Origin: Rhodovibrionaceae bacterium
Lineage (GTDB): Bacteria; Pseudomonadota; Alphaproteobacteria; Kiloniellales; DSM-21159
Reading direction: 5' to 3'
Assembly (NCBI GenBank): GCA_028279885.1
Contig: JANQMX010000057.1
Span: 78,880-142,879 of the forward strand
DNA: 64,000 bases
Every line of letters starts with the position of its first letter. The stretch's first letter is position 1. A program made the translations under genes and the position numbers. The notes beneath the pieces were generated by a model. The model was given only the letters and a program-made list of their open reading frames with translations. It was not told the origin of the DNA and searched no databases. Shown here one piece after another: positions 8,839-19,480 of this stretch.

Positions 8839-9741
8839 CTAGACCCGTCTGATGATTTTTTCACCGAACAGGCCTTCGGGCCTGTACAGCAGGAAGAAGA
8901 TCGCCAGGACGTAAGGCGCCCAGCCCTCGATAGCGCCGCCGAAGAAGGGCCCGACATAGACTTCGAGGATCTTTTCTGTCGCCCCGATAATCAGGCCGCC
9001 GACGATTGCCCCCGGGATCGAGGAGAAGCCGCCTATGATCAAAACGGGCAAGGCCTTGAGCGCGAGATCGACAAGGGCAAACTGCACCCCGGCTCTGGCG
9101 CCCCACATCATCCCGGCGATCAGCGCAACGATACCGGCGGCCGTCCACACCATCAGCATGATGTTCTTTAACGGGATGCCGATCGAACTGGCCGCACCCG
9201 GATCGTCGGCGACCGCGCGCAAGCCAAGGCCCATCTTGGTGTATTTGAACAGCAGCGCGAGGCCGACGATCATCACCGTGGCGACGGCGCCCGCCGTAAG
9301 GTCCAGTGCGCTGATGAAGAGTCCCAGGTTGTCCACGATCCAGGGGATCGGGAAATCGCCGATACCGAGGTCCAGCCGCCGCACCTCGACGCCCCAGGCC
9401 GCCTGGGCCAGCCCCTCAAGCACGAAGCCGAGCCCGATGGTGGCCATCAGCAGCGTATCTTCGCTCTGGTTCATAAGCGGCTCGAGCACCAGGCGTTCCG
9501 TGCCCAAGCCAACGAGGAACATCAGAAAGATGGTGGCTATGAAGGCCAACGGAAACGAAAGCCCGAGCTCCATCAAGCCGACGAACGCGAGAACGGCGAA
9601 AAACACCATCGCGCCCTGGGCAAAGTTGAAAGTCGACGACGCCTTGTAGATCAGCACGAAGCCCAGCGCGACCAGCGAGTACATAGTCCCGGCCAGAAGC
9701 CCACCGACCAGAACTTCGATGAAGAAGAGAAATTCAGTCAT
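8839..9741 (-). CDS. livH: Branched-chain amino-acid-type ABC transporter permease, LivH family
   Basis: 300 residues, the usual length. It has multiple membrane helices and the LivH signature GLLAGTMYSLVALGFVLIYK near the N-terminus, followed by STFNFAQGAMV. The cytoplasmic loop RAVADDPGAASSIGIP near 190-205 is the coupling segment to the ATPase. It pairs with LivM to form the pore. The start overlaps the end of livG by 8 bp, so translation is coupled. Confidence 0.94.
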   Translation of the reverse strand: MTEFLFFIEVLVGGLLAGTMYSLVALGFVLIYKASSTFNFAQGAMVFFAVLAFVGLMELGLSFPLAFIATIFLMFLVGLGTERLVLEPLMNQSEDTLLMATIGLGFVLEGLAQAAWGVEVRRLDLGIGDFPIPWIVDNLGLFISALDLTAGAVATVMIVGLALLFKYTKMGLGLRAVADDPGAASSIGIPLKNIMLMVWTAAGIVALIAGMMWGARAGVQFALVDLALKALPVLIIGGFSSIPGAIVGGLIIGATEKILEVYVGPFFGGAIEGWAPYVLAIFFLLYRPEGLFGEKIIRRV

Positions 9742-10531
9742 GGGCGACTCCCAGGTATGCGTCGATGACGTTTTGATTGGATCGGACGTCTTCGGGCGGT
9801 CCGTCGGCGATGACTTTGCCGTAGTCGAGCACCACCACGCTGTCGGAGATATCCATCACCACGCCCATGTCGTGTTCGATGAGAACCATCGTGGTGCCGA
9901 GCTCATCGTTGACCTTGAGAATGAAGCGGCACATTTCCCGCTTCTCCTCGACGTTCATGCCGGCCATCGGCTCGTCGAGCAGGAGGACCTCGGCTTCCGT
10001 GGCCAGAGCGCGGCCCAACTCCACTTTCTTTTGCAAGCCGTAGGGCAGCTTGCCGACCGCTGTATCGCGGATATCCTCGATCTCGAGAAACTCGACGATC
10101 TCTTCGCTTTTCTCGCGGTTTTCCTTTTCCTCGCGCCGAGCCTTCGGAAGCTGAAAGGCCACCTCCAGGAAGTTGGCGTTCATGTGCAGCCGGCGGCCCA
10201 CCAAGATGTTGTCGAGAACCGACATGCGCTTGAACAGCGCGAGGTTCTGGAACGTTCGCGAAATGCCCTTTCGCGCAATGAAGTTCGGGTTGATCTTCTC
10301 AAGCACCTGACCCTTGAAGGCCACGGTGCCTTCCTGCGGCTTATAGATTCCGTTGATGCAGTTCAGCATCGAGCTCTTGCCGGCGCCGTTGGGGCCGATG
10401 ATGGCACGAATCTCGTGCTGGAGGACCTTGAAAGACGTACCGGTGATGGCCCTGACGCCGCCGAAGCTGAGCGAGATGTTGCTCAACTCCAGAATCGGAG
10501 CGCCGATGGGAAAGCTTCTCTCCGCTTGCAT
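9734..10531 (-). CDS. livG: HAAT ABC transporter ATP-binding protein, LivG family
   Basis: 265 residues. Walker A is GPNGAGKS near 48-55, the ABC signature is the variant LPYGLQKKVELGRAL, and Walker B is LLLDEPMAGM, followed by the switch His in IEHDMGVV. The LivG-type C-terminus ends in NQNVIDAYLG. It is one of two cytoplasmic ATPases of the importer. It sits between livF and livH, and the order K-F-G-H-M is compatible with one operon. The 59-bp gap to livF is small. Confidence 0.95.
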   Translation of the reverse strand: MQAERSFPIGAPILELSNISLSFGGVRAITGTSFKVLQHEIRAIIGPNGAGKSSMLNCINGIYKPQEGTVAFKGQVLEKINPNFIARKGISRTFQNLALFKRMSVLDNILVGRRLHMNANFLEVAFQLPKARREEKENREKSEEIVEFLEIEDIRDTAVGKLPYGLQKKVELGRALATEAEVLLLDEPMAGMNVEEKREMCRFILKVNDELGTTMVLIEHDMGVVMDISDSVVVLDYGKVIADGPPEDVRSNQNVIDAYLGVAHD

Positions 10532-10590
10532 ATCCGTCCCCTAAGTAATCCGCAGCCGCCTTTCGGTCTTCTCAAGACCCTTTCTGTCGA

Positions 10591-11391
10591 TCACGCGCTC
10601 TCTGCCCTGAGCACGTCGCGGAAGTTCTTTCGGCCTTCTTTTGAAATGCCGAGGTAGAGTTCCTTCACCTTGTCGTCCGTCAGCAGGCTTTCGGCGGTCC
10701 CGTGCAGCATCACGTGACCGGTTTCGATGATGTAGCCGTAGTCGGCATTCCGGAGCGCAACGTTGGTATTCTGCTCGGCGAGCAGAATGCTGACGCCCTC
10801 CTTCTCGTTCAGCTCCTTGACGATGTTGAAGATCTCGGCGACCAGCTGGGGCGCGAGGCCCATCGAAGGCTCGTCGAGCAGCAGCATTTTCGGTTTGGCC
10901 ATCATGGCTCTGGCGACGGCGATCATTTGCTGTTCGCCGCCAGAGGTGAACCCGGCCTGGCTCTTCCGCCTTTCCTTGAGTCGCTTGAAATAGGCGTAGA
11001 TCTTTTCGAGGTCGTTCCTGATCTCGGACTTCGACAGCTTTCGCGAATAGGCGCCGGCGATGATATTCTCTTCGACGGTCAAGTGCCCGAAGCAGCGCCT
11101 GCCTTCGAGCACCTGAACCATGCCGAGACCGACCATCTCGGCGGGCCCTTGGTTCTTCACCGGGGTTCCGTCGTAGGTGATGGTGCCTTTGGTCACCTTG
11201 CCGCGCTCCGCCGCCAGCATCGTGGACACGGATTTCAGGGTCGTGCTTTTTCCGGCGCCGTTGCCTCCCAGCAACGCGACGATGCTGCCCCGCGGCACGG
11301 TGAGCGAAACGTCATGCAGGGCGGCGATGACGTTGTCGTAAACGACCTCGATCGTATCGATCACCAATATGTCGTCTGAGTTCGCGCTCAT
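10591..11391 (-). CDS. livF: HAAT ABC transporter ATP-binding protein, LivF family
   Basis: 266 residues. Walker A is GGNGAGKST near 43-51, the signature is TSGGEQQMIAVARAM and Walker B is LLLDEPSMGLAP. The switch residue is Gln in LLAEQN, as is normal for LivF. It forms the ATPase pair with LivG. The gene follows livK after a 145-bp gap that holds a stable hairpin, a common way to leave more binding-protein mRNA than transporter mRNA. Confidence 0.94.
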   Translation of the reverse strand: MSANSDDILVIDTIEVVYDNVIAALHDVSLTVPRGSIVALLGGNGAGKSTTLKSVSTMLAAERGKVTKGTITYDGTPVKNQGPAEMVGLGMVQVLEGRRCFGHLTVEENIIAGAYSRKLSKSEIRNDLEKIYAYFKRLKERRKSQAGFTSGGEQQMIAVARAMMAKPKMLLLDEPSMGLAPQLVAEIFNIVKELNEKEGVSILLAEQNTNVALRNADYGYIIETGHVMLHGTAESLLTDDKVKELYLGISKEGRKNFRDVLRAESA

Positions 11392-11463
11392 TGAATTCCT
11401 ATCACCCCATCTTCTCAGGCCCGCACGGCGACTTAGCGTCGGGCGGACGGAACAAGCGCCGAG

Positions 11464-11511
11464 GGCGGGATCGAAATCGACTTGGAGGCCGCCACCGTTT
11501 TCGATCCCGCC
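11464..11511. other. 13-bp perfect inverted repeat between livK and livF
   Basis: GGCGGGATCGAAA at 11464-11476 is repeated inverted as TTTCGATCCCGCC at 11499-11511 around a 22-nt loop. No T-run follows on the minus strand, so it is not a simple intrinsic terminator. By analogy with other binding-protein operons, it could block 3' exonucleases or partially attenuate transcription, raising livK over livFGHM expression. Confidence 0.6.
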
Positions 11512-11536
11512 ACCCGGTTTTAGCTACCGTCAGCCA

Positions 11537-12886
11537 TCAACACTGCTTGGGCGTGATGTTGTTCTCGCTGGCGAACTTGGCCGCGGAGTCCTCGACCAAT
11601 TGGCGGATGTAGCCGGGATCCAGCGGGGCCTCCCAGTCCGTGACCTGCACGAACTTGTCGCCGTCCCACTGCATCATGGCGAACTTGCCGGCGCCTTCGT
11701 GGTTCTCGCAGGAGATGGCGAAGGGTGCGACCATGCCTTTGATGCCGATTTCCTCGAGGCGCTCCTCGGTCATGTTCAGGGCTTCGTAGCCGTCCCTGAA
11801 CTCGGCACCCGTGACGGCCTGGCCGACCTTGTTGTGCATCTCCTGGGCGTTCCGCATCGCCTCGATCCACATGACGGCAGCACCAAGACCGCGGTTCCAG
11901 TACACGGACCCGACACGGCTTTCCTCGGCCAGGTTGCCCTTGCCGGCGCCATAGACCTGTTCCTTGATCCGTTGCACCAGCGGGAAATGATCGCCCGGCA
12001 GCGCGTTGGCCATCGCGTAGGTGCCCTTGGCGGAATCCCCGGCCGGGTACATGTCCTCCTCGGCCGCACCGAAGGTCACGTAGATCAGGCGCTCGCGCGG
12101 AAACCCGACACGCGCGGCGTTGGTCATCCCGGTCGAGTTCATGCCGGACCCGGCGCCCCAGAAAGTCACCCAATCAGGCTGTTCCCGTCGGACCTGCAGC
12201 CACTGCGACTGCTGCTCCAACCCTGGTGGCGGAATCGAGATCTCCACCAGCTCGACGCCCCAATCCCCGGCGATCTTTCGCATCGCGGGCAGAGGCTCGC
12301 GGCCATAGGCGGAGTCGATATGAAGGTGCACGATCTTCTTGCCCCTCATGTTTTCGATGCCGCCTTCCTGCTCGGCCATGAACTTCATTTTGACGGCGAT
12401 CTGCGACCAGTAATGGCTGGCGGCATTGAAGACCCAGGGCCAGACCCGGCCGTCAGCGGCGTCGGTCCGTCCATAACCGTACTGGGCGAGAACGACCTCG
12501 TCGTCGGCCATGCGGTTGATGACCGCGTAAGCGCCGGGGGTGCCCAGCGTGTCGAACACAACAATGCGCTGACCGTCCTTTTCGAGCAGGCGCTGATAAC
12601 ACTCGACCGTCTTGACCGCGTTGTATTCGGTCTCGCATTCCTGCCACGTCAGCATGACGCCGTTCACGCCGCCGTTCATATTGACGTAGTTCATGTAATC
12701 GATTTGCGCGCCGTAATAGCCCGTACCCATGGCCGAGTAGGGACCAACGCGGCTACTGGCGACGGGGAAATACTGCGTTTCTTGGGCGCCCGCGGCTTGT
12801 GGCAACACAAGAGGCGAAGCCAGCGTCGCCACCGCGGCGACCCCGGCGACCGCGGGCAGCCAATTTCGCAATCTCCTTCGTTTCAT
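11537..12886 (-). CDS. HAAT ABC transporter periplasmic substrate-binding protein
   Basis: 449 residues with a typical signal peptide (basic start MKRRRLRNW, hydrophobic core, cleavage after AAGAQ near 33-35) and a GGGAGG Shine-Dalgarno. The mature part has the Peripla_BP_6/LivK-type pattern, including RVGPYSAMGTGYYGAQIDYMNYVN and FGAAEEDMYPAG. It lacks the LIV-specific features I would expect for certain leucine binding, and is nearer the group annotated only as 'ABC transporter substrate-binding protein'. It delivers ligand to LivHM in the periplasm. It is the first gene of the operon and lies behind a long leader with a sigma-54 promoter. Ligand unknown. Confidence 0.9.
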   Translation of the reverse strand: MKRRRLRNWLPAVAGVAAVATLASPLVLPQAAGAQETQYFPVASSRVGPYSAMGTGYYGAQIDYMNYVNMNGGVNGVMLTWQECETEYNAVKTVECYQRLLEKDGQRIVVFDTLGTPGAYAVINRMADDEVVLAQYGYGRTDAADGRVWPWVFNAASHYWSQIAVKMKFMAEQEGGIENMRGKKIVHLHIDSAYGREPLPAMRKIAGDWGVELVEISIPPPGLEQQSQWLQVRREQPDWVTFWGAGSGMNSTGMTNAARVGFPRERLIYVTFGAAEEDMYPAGDSAKGTYAMANALPGDHFPLVQRIKEQVYGAGKGNLAEESRVGSVYWNRGLGAAVMWIEAMRNAQEMHNKVGQAVTGAEFRDGYEALNMTEERLEEIGIKGMVAPFAISCENHEGAGKFAMMQWDGDKFVQVTDWEAPLDPGYIRQLVEDSAAKFASENNITPKQC

Positions 12887-13270
12887 TTACGTCCTCCCTT
12901 GGTTGAAAACTGCATTGGGAATTCCGGCGAACACCGCATCCGTGCGACGACAGGCGTCATGCCCGACGCATGGCGCAGCATTGCCGTGGTGGTTTTCTGA
13001 GCCCGAAGGTTTGATCGCCATCTGCCCTGTTCCCGACCGTCTCAGCCGAGACGCGCGGGCAGACTGCGAGTCACACCGAATGCAATCGTCACGCGTTATC
13101 CTCCCCGCCCGGATGCCGTCCCGGGTCGCGATCATTCTTTGTCTCCGTGTGAGCGTGGGCGGCGCTACGCGCCGCCTCCTCCACGGAGGCTTCAAGGTCG
13201 CGAGATCGACAGTGGCGGTTTGGCGTTTTCGCTCGTTTGGCCGATCTCGACCGCTTTTGCGTGGGAGGAA

Positions 13271-13286
13271 AGCAAACGCCGTGCCA
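13271..13286 (-). promoter_or_regulatory. Sigma-54 (RpoN) promoter for the liv operon
   Basis: On the minus strand the sequence reads TGGCACG-GCGT-TTGCT, an exact match to the -24/-12 consensus TGGCACG-N4-TTGCW with correct spacing. Transcription would start near 13260, giving a livK leader of about 370 nt. It is the only good match to this consensus I found on either strand of the window. Confidence 0.75.
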
Positions 13287-13337
13287 AGAAATTAACTGTT
13301 TATAAATCAGACGAGTAACACATCGCGCTTTCGCTAA

Positions 13338-13371
13338 TTGGACAAAATGTCCAAACGCTCGGACAAATTGG
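13338..13371. promoter_or_regulatory. Putative enhancer site: TTGGAC-N5-GTCCAA dyad plus half site
   Basis: TTGGACAAAATGTCCAA at 13338-13354 is a perfect 6+6 dyad with a 5-bp centre. A related half site, GGACAAATTGG, follows at 13361-13371. The dyad centre is about 86 bp upstream of the predicted sigma-54 start. The size, spacing and distance match binding sites of Fis-type enhancer-binding proteins such as NtrC. The candidate binder in this window is the response regulator at 5070-6473 (inference). Confidence 0.55.
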
Positions 13372-13715
13372 TACGGCCCGGCGTCATTGCGACATCTCGT
13401 TGTTGTCGCACCGCCATCGCCGGTCAGGCCGGCATTGTGGGCATTGCCGACTAGGCTCTCTACATCATTCGGACTCTCGCCCTTGGCAGGGCTGTTGTCG
13501 CGAGGAGATTGGTCGCCACAGTGGCGGATAGGCCGACACAAGAGTTCGTGTCGCTGCTGGCGCCACCATGCAACCTTTCGCTGCTTTGACTACTTTGGCG
13601 GCTGCCGCCCCCGGCAAGATCGCAGCGTTAAGAGCTACGAGCTCGGAGGTCGAACGACATCTTTATGTCGAGAGCTTTAGCCATCTCTTGCTGAAAGCCG
13701 ACAAAGACATCATTC

Positions 13716-15263
13716 CTACTCCCACTCGATCGTGCCGGGTGGTTTGGAGGTGACGTCGTAGACCACGCGGTTGATGCCGCGCACCTCGTTGATGATGCGG
13801 GTCGCCGTCGCGGCCAGGAAGGCATGGTCGAAGGCGTAGCTGTCGGCGGTCATGCCGTCGGTCGAGGTCACGGCCCGGAGCGCGCAGACGTAGTCGTAGG
13901 AGCGCGCGTCGCCCATCACGCCGACGGTCTTCACCGGCAGCAGCACGGCGAAGGCTTGCCAGATGGCATCATAGAGGCCGGCCTTGCGGATCTCGTCGAG
14001 ATAGACCGCGTCCGCCTTGCGCAAGAGCTCGGCCTTCTCCGCCGTCACCTCGCCGGGAATGCGGATGGCGAGACCCGGCCCCGGGAAGGGATGGCGGCCG
14101 ATCAAGGTCTCAGGCAGGCCGAGCTCCCGGCCCAGCGCGCGCACCTCGTCCTTGAAGAGCTCCCGCAGGGGCTCGACCAGGGCCATGTTCATGCGCGCCG
14201 GCAGGCCGCCGACGTTGTGGTGCGACTTGATGGTGACCGAGGGCCCGCCGGTGAAGGACACGGACTCGATCACATCCGGATAGAGCGTCCCCTGGGCCAG
14301 GAAGTCGGCGCCACCGAGCTTGCCGGCCTCCTCCTCGAAGACGTCGATGAAGGTCGCGCCGATGATCTTGCGCTTGCGCTCCGGGTCCTCGACGCCGGCC
14401 AGCTTGCCGAGAAAGAGATCGCTCGCGTCGCGATGCACCAGGGGAATGTTGTAGTGCCCGCGGAAGAGGGAAACGACCTCCTCGGCCTCGCCCAGACGCA
14501 GCAGGCCATGGTCGACGAAGATGCAGGTGAGTTGCTCTCCGATGGCCTCGTGGATGAGTACCGCGGCGACGGAGGAATCGACGCCGCCGGAGAGGCCGCA
14601 AATCACCCGCCGGTCGCCGACCTGCTTGCGGATCGCGTCGATCGCTTCGCTGCGAAAGGCGGCCATGGTCCAGTCACCGCCGCAGCCGCAGATCTTGAGC
14701 GCGAAGTTGGCCAGCAACTTGCCGCCGTCGGGTGTATGCACGACCTCCGGGTGAAACATCACCGCATAACGCTTGTTGGCCTCGTCGGCGGTGACCGCAA
14801 AGGGCGCGCCTTCCGAAGTAGCAACCACCTCGAAGCCCTCCGGCAAACGCACCACCCGGTCGCCGTGGCTCATCCAAACCTGATGACGCTCACCCGGCTG
14901 CCAAACTCCGTCGTAGAGCGTGCAGGGTTCCTTGATCTCCAAGAAGGCGCGGCCGAACTCCTGGTGATCGGAGTTCTCCACGACACCGCCGAGCTGATGG
15001 CAGAGAGTCTGCTGTCCGTAGCAGATACCGAGCAGCGGCACCCCGAGATCGAAGGCCAACTGCGGGGCTCGGGGCGTATCGTCGCTGGTGACCGAGGCCG
15101 GCCCGCCGGAGAAGATGATGCCGCGCGGCGCGAAGGCGCGGATGCGCTCTTCGTCCGTATTGAAGGGGAAGATCTCGCAGTAGACACCGGCTTCCCGCAG
15201 GCGCCGAGCGATGAGCTGTGTCACCTGCGAGCCGAAGTCGAGAATCAGAATACGGTCGTGCAT
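13716..15263 (-). CDS. guaA: GMP synthase (glutamine-hydrolysing)
   Basis: 515 residues, normal for the family. An N-terminal class I glutamine amidotransferase has nucleophile Cys81 in GICYGQQ and a His-Pro-Glu (FHPEVVHT) near 170. The ATP pyrophosphatase domain has the PP-loop GLSGGVDSS near 225, and the C-terminal dimerisation domain ends in the conserved [10 protein letters not shown]. It converts XMP to GMP with glutamine and ATP in the cytoplasm. It closes a housekeeping run on the same strand that includes guaB, the preceding enzyme of the pathway. Confidence 0.98.
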   Translation of the reverse strand: MHDRILILDFGSQVTQLIARRLREAGVYCEIFPFNTDEERIRAFAPRGIIFSGGPASVTSDDTPRAPQLAFDLGVPLLGICYGQQTLCHQLGGVVENSDHQEFGRAFLEIKEPCTLYDGVWQPGERHQVWMSHGDRVVRLPEGFEVVATSEGAPFAVTADEANKRYAVMFHPEVVHTPDGGKLLANFALKICGCGGDWTMAAFRSEAIDAIRKQVGDRRVICGLSGGVDSSVAAVLIHEAIGEQLTCIFVDHGLLRLGEAEEVVSLFRGHYNIPLVHRDASDLFLGKLAGVEDPERKRKIIGATFIDVFEEEAGKLGGADFLAQGTLYPDVIESVSFTGGPSVTIKSHHNVGGLPARMNMALVEPLRELFKDEVRALGRELGLPETLIGRHPFPGPGLAIRIPGEVTAEKAELLRKADAVYLDEIRKAGLYDAIWQAFAVLLPVKTVGVMGDARSYDYVCALRAVTSTDGMTADSYAFDHAFLAATATRIINEVRGINRVVYDVTSKPPGTIEWE

Positions 15264-15311
15264 CTCTTGCTGCTTATCTCCCCTAACGTGCGTTTATCGG
15301 CCGAGCCACTC

Positions 15312-15854
15312 TCAGCGCCAGGCGGATAGCCAGGTGAACAAATCCGGCCAGGCGTAGGCGGTCTCCTCCAGCTCGGTGCCGGCGAAGCGCTCGCGGCGGC
15401 TGCCCACAGCGGTGCCGCCCATGGCCTCGTAGAAAAAGCGTGCCGGATTGCTGGCCAATACCCATAGCAGGGCACCTCCGTATCCGGCCGCGGCCATCTC
15501 CTCGAAGGCGGCCTTCAGGAGATCGCGGCCGATGCCCTGGTCCTGCCAGTCGGGCGCCACGTAGATGGCGTAGATCTCGGCCGGCTGTGGCGCCTTGCGT
15601 CCCCGGGTCTCGCCCCAGTTGACGAAGCCGATGACGCCCGACCCTTCGGCGGTGGCGACCAGCACCTCGCCCCGGCGGCCGCGGGCGATGGCTTCGCGCC
15701 AGCGCTCCGCCTGACTGGCCGGCGACAGGCTCGCCAAGTAGCGGTCCGGCAGCAGGCCCGGATAGGTTGCCTGCCAGGCTTCTACGTGGACGTCGGCAAT
15801 CTGCGCGGCGTCCATGGCCGTGGCTTCGCGCAGCTTGACCCCGGCTGCGGTCAT
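15312..15854 (-). CDS. GNAT-family N-acetyltransferase
   Basis: 180 residues from the ATG that overlaps the rsmB stop (ATGA). An upstream in-frame start would give 208 residues but runs into rsmB. The acetyl-CoA motif A is visible as IYVAPDWQDQGIGRDLL (Q/R-x-x-G-x-G/A form) near 105-122, followed by LWVLASNPARFFYEAMGG, typical of the GNAT fold. The acceptor substrate is unknown. It lies between rsmB and guaA, translationally coupled to rsmB. Confidence 0.88.
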   Translation of the reverse strand: MTAAGVKLREATAMDAAQIADVHVEAWQATYPGLLPDRYLASLSPASQAERWREAIARGRRGEVLVATAEGSGVIGFVNWGETRGRKAPQPAEIYAIYVAPDWQDQGIGRDLLKAAFEEMAAAGYGGALLWVLASNPARFFYEAMGGTAVGSRRERFAGTELEETAYAWPDLFTWLSAWR

Positions 15855-17152
15855 CGCGCCTGTCTCTCGAAGACGGCGGCAAAGAAACCATCGGTGCCGT
15901 CGCGTCCGGGGAGCAGTTGAAGATAGGGGCCAGGGCACGGCGGCTCATCGGGCAGCGTCTCGGACCAGGCCTGCTCCAGCTCGACAGTGCGGAAGTCCTC
16001 GTGCTCGGCGAGGAAGCGATCTGCCTGGCGCTGGTTCTCGACCTCGAGGAAGGAGCAGGTGGCATAGACCAAGCGCCCGCCAGGGCGGACCAGGCGCGCA
16101 GCACTGTCCAGGATCTCGGCCTGCAGCGCGATCAACTCGTCGATATCGCTTTCGCGCAGCCGCCACTTGGCATCGGGATTGCGGCGCCAGGTTCCGCTGC
16201 CGCTGCAGGGCGCATCGACCAGCACGCGGTCGAAGTCGCGCCGGTGCTTCTTGACCCAAACGTCTCGGGCGCTCTTCAGGGGACGGCGATGGATATTGAA
16301 TACGCCGGCCCGCTTGAAGCGCGCGGCGCTGCGGTCCAGCCGTCCCTTGGAGGTGTCGCAGGCGACGATGTGCCCCTTGTTGGCCATCTCCGCCGCCATC
16401 GCCAGGCTCTTGCCGCCGGCACCGGCGCAGAAGTCGCAGACCCGCATGCCGGGCGCAGCTCCGGTCAGCAGCGCAACGATCTGCGAGCCTTCGTCCTGCA
16501 CCTCGACCATGCCCTCGCGGAAGGCCTCGAGCCCAGCGATGGGCTTGCGCCCGTCGGCGCGCAGACAGAGCGGCGAGAGCGAACCGGGCAGCGTCTCGAT
16601 GCCAGCCTCGGCCAGCGTGACTTGCGCCTCCTCCCGTTCTCCCTTCAGGCGATTGACCCGCAGGTCGAGGCCGGCCGGCTGGTTGAGCGCCGCAAGCTCC
16701 GCCCCCGTCAATCCGCCGAGTGTTGCCTGCAACGCCGGCCAGAGCCACTCAGGCGTTTCCAGCTTGAGCCACTCCGGCTGCTCCGGATGGTCGAGTGAGC
16801 GACCTAGGAGCGCCTCGGCCAACTGCACCTCCTCGGCGCTCAGGCGCTCGGGGCCAAACTTGCTGCCGTCGAAGACGCCGGCCGGGGAGGCCTCGCCAAC
16901 GATCGCGACATAGGCGAGGACACGGCGGCGGGCGTCGAGCGCCGCAGCACCGGCACGGTCGAGCCACCAGTCCAGCCGCGCACGAGCCCGCATCACGCCG
17001 AAGATCATCTCGCTGATGGCCCGCCGGTCCTTCGAGCCGATGAAGCGGCGCTGGCGGAAGTAGTCCTGCACGATGCGGTCGGCGGGCGCCCTCGTCTCCT
17101 CCAGGGAGGCGAGGATCTCGATGGCGGCCTGCGTGCGCGCAGACGGAGTCAT
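15851..17152 (-). CDS. rsmB: 16S rRNA m5C967 methyltransferase-like protein (RsmB family)
   Basis: 433 residues. An N-terminal NusB-like helical region (about 1-140) is followed by a NOL1/NOP2/Sun methyltransferase domain. The SAM-binding segment is DFCAGAGGKSLAMA near 240, and the two catalytic Cys motifs are DAPCSGSGTWRRNPD near 315 and ATCSFLEVEN near 370. It methylates cytosine in small-subunit rRNA; the exact position is by family assignment. It starts 17 bp after the T-run of the guaB terminator, so either read-through or an internal promoter drives it. Confidence 0.9.
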   Translation of the reverse strand: MTPSARTQAAIEILASLEETRAPADRIVQDYFRQRRFIGSKDRRAISEMIFGVMRARARLDWWLDRAGAAALDARRRVLAYVAIVGEASPAGVFDGSKFGPERLSAEEVQLAEALLGRSLDHPEQPEWLKLETPEWLWPALQATLGGLTGAELAALNQPAGLDLRVNRLKGEREEAQVTLAEAGIETLPGSLSPLCLRADGRKPIAGLEAFREGMVEVQDEGSQIVALLTGAAPGMRVCDFCAGAGGKSLAMAAEMANKGHIVACDTSKGRLDRSAARFKRAGVFNIHRRPLKSARDVWVKKHRRDFDRVLVDAPCSGSGTWRRNPDAKWRLRESDIDELIALQAEILDSAARLVRPGGRLVYATCSFLEVENQRQADRFLAEHEDFRTVELEQAWSETLPDEPPCPGPYLQLLPGRDGTDGFFAAVFERQAR

Positions 17153-17168
17153 GTTGGATACCTTACGG

Positions 17169-17194
17169 AAAAAAAAACCGGCGCGGGTCGCGCC
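17169..17194 (-). terminator. Intrinsic terminator downstream of guaB
   Basis: On the minus strand GGCGCG-ACC-CGCGCC forms a 6-bp GC stem and is followed, after CC/GG, by a run of nine T residues. It begins 7 bp after the guaB stop codon, a classic Rho-independent arrangement. Confidence 0.85.
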
Positions 17195-17200
17195 CTCTGT

Positions 17201-18778
<1,578 letters not shown>

Positions 18779-19480
18779 TCAGGGGCGAAAGCCGGTCGCC
18801 AGCACGTAGAGCTCGGCCGAATCCTTGCGGCTGGCCTCAGGCTTGACGTGGCGCACCTGGGCGAAGTGCCTGCGCAGGTCATCCAGCAGGCTCTTCTCGC
18901 TGCCGCCCTGCAGCACCTTGGCGAGAAAGGCGCCGCCCGGCGCGAGAACCTGCAAGGCGAAGTGCAGCGCCGTTTCCGCCAGCATCATGATGCGCAAGTG
19001 GTCCGTCCCGGCGTGCCCCGTCGCGGGCGACGCCATATCGGACATCACCAGGTCAGCGGCACCGCCGAGCGCCGCTTTCACCGCGTCGTCCGCCCCCTCG
19101 TCCAGGAAATCGAGCTTGAGGACGATGGCTCCCTCGAGCGGCTCCATCTCCTGAATGTCGACGGCAACGACCTGCCCTTTCGGGCCGCAACGCTCCAGCG
19201 CCACCTGGGTCCAGCCGCCGGGTGCTGCCCCCAGGTCCACCACCCGCCCCTGCTTGGGCAGGATACGGTGCTTCTCGTCGATCTGCAGCAGCTTGAAGGC
19301 CGCGCGGGAGCGATAGCCACGCGCCTTGGCCTCGGCGACGTAGGGGTCGTTGAGCTGCCGCTCCAGCCACAGCTTGGAGGAGAGCTTACGCCCCTTGGCC
19401 GTCTTGACGCGCGTGTGAAGCTGGCGGCCTGCCGGGCGCGAGCCCCGACGGCCGCTCGGGCGCCTGGACCCTTCGGTCAC
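18779..19480 (-). CDS. rlmE: 23S rRNA (uridine-2552-2'-O)-methyltransferase
   Basis: 233 residues. The FtsJ/RrmJ pattern is complete: Lys in SRAAFKLLQID near 60, the SAM motif VVDLGAAPGGWTQVA near 83-97, Asp in MSDMASPATGH near 150, and Lys in FLAKVLQGG near 190. Together these give the K-D-K-E tetrad. It methylates U2552 of 23S rRNA on the 50S subunit. The N-terminus is basic (RRPSGRRGSRPAGRQ), fitting RNA binding. It overlaps ppx by 4 bp and is coupled to it. Confidence 0.95.
   Translation of the reverse strand: MTEGSRRPSGRRGSRPAGRQLHTRVKTAKGRKLSSKLWLERQLNDPYVAEAKARGYRSRAAFKLLQIDEKHRILPKQGRVVDLGAAPGGWTQVALERCGPKGQVVAVDIQEMEPLEGAIVLKLDFLDEGADDAVKAALGGAADLVMSDMASPATGHAGTDHLRIMMLAETALHFALQVLAPGGAFLAKVLQGGSEKSLLDDLRRHFAQVRHVKPEASRKDSAELYVLATGFRP

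Larger units (their letters stand above)
12887..13715. other. 829-bp intergenic region between guaA and the liv operon
   Basis: No convincing gene is seen here. The short frames lack ribosome-binding sites and codon bias. It holds the livK ribosome-binding site at the left edge, a leader of about 370 nt with a stable GC hairpin (8-bp stem GGCGGCGC/GCGCCGCC at 13158-13176), a sigma-54 promoter, a TTGGAC-N5-GTCCAA dyad and an AT-rich patch around 13290-13330. The part from 13380 to 13715 shows nothing I can name. Confidence 0.7.

Noticed and set aside
13387..13680. 97-codon plus-strand frame in the guaA-liv gap
   Set aside because: It is Cys/Arg/Trp-rich with no ribosome-binding site, no family resemblance and atypical codon use; probably non-coding.
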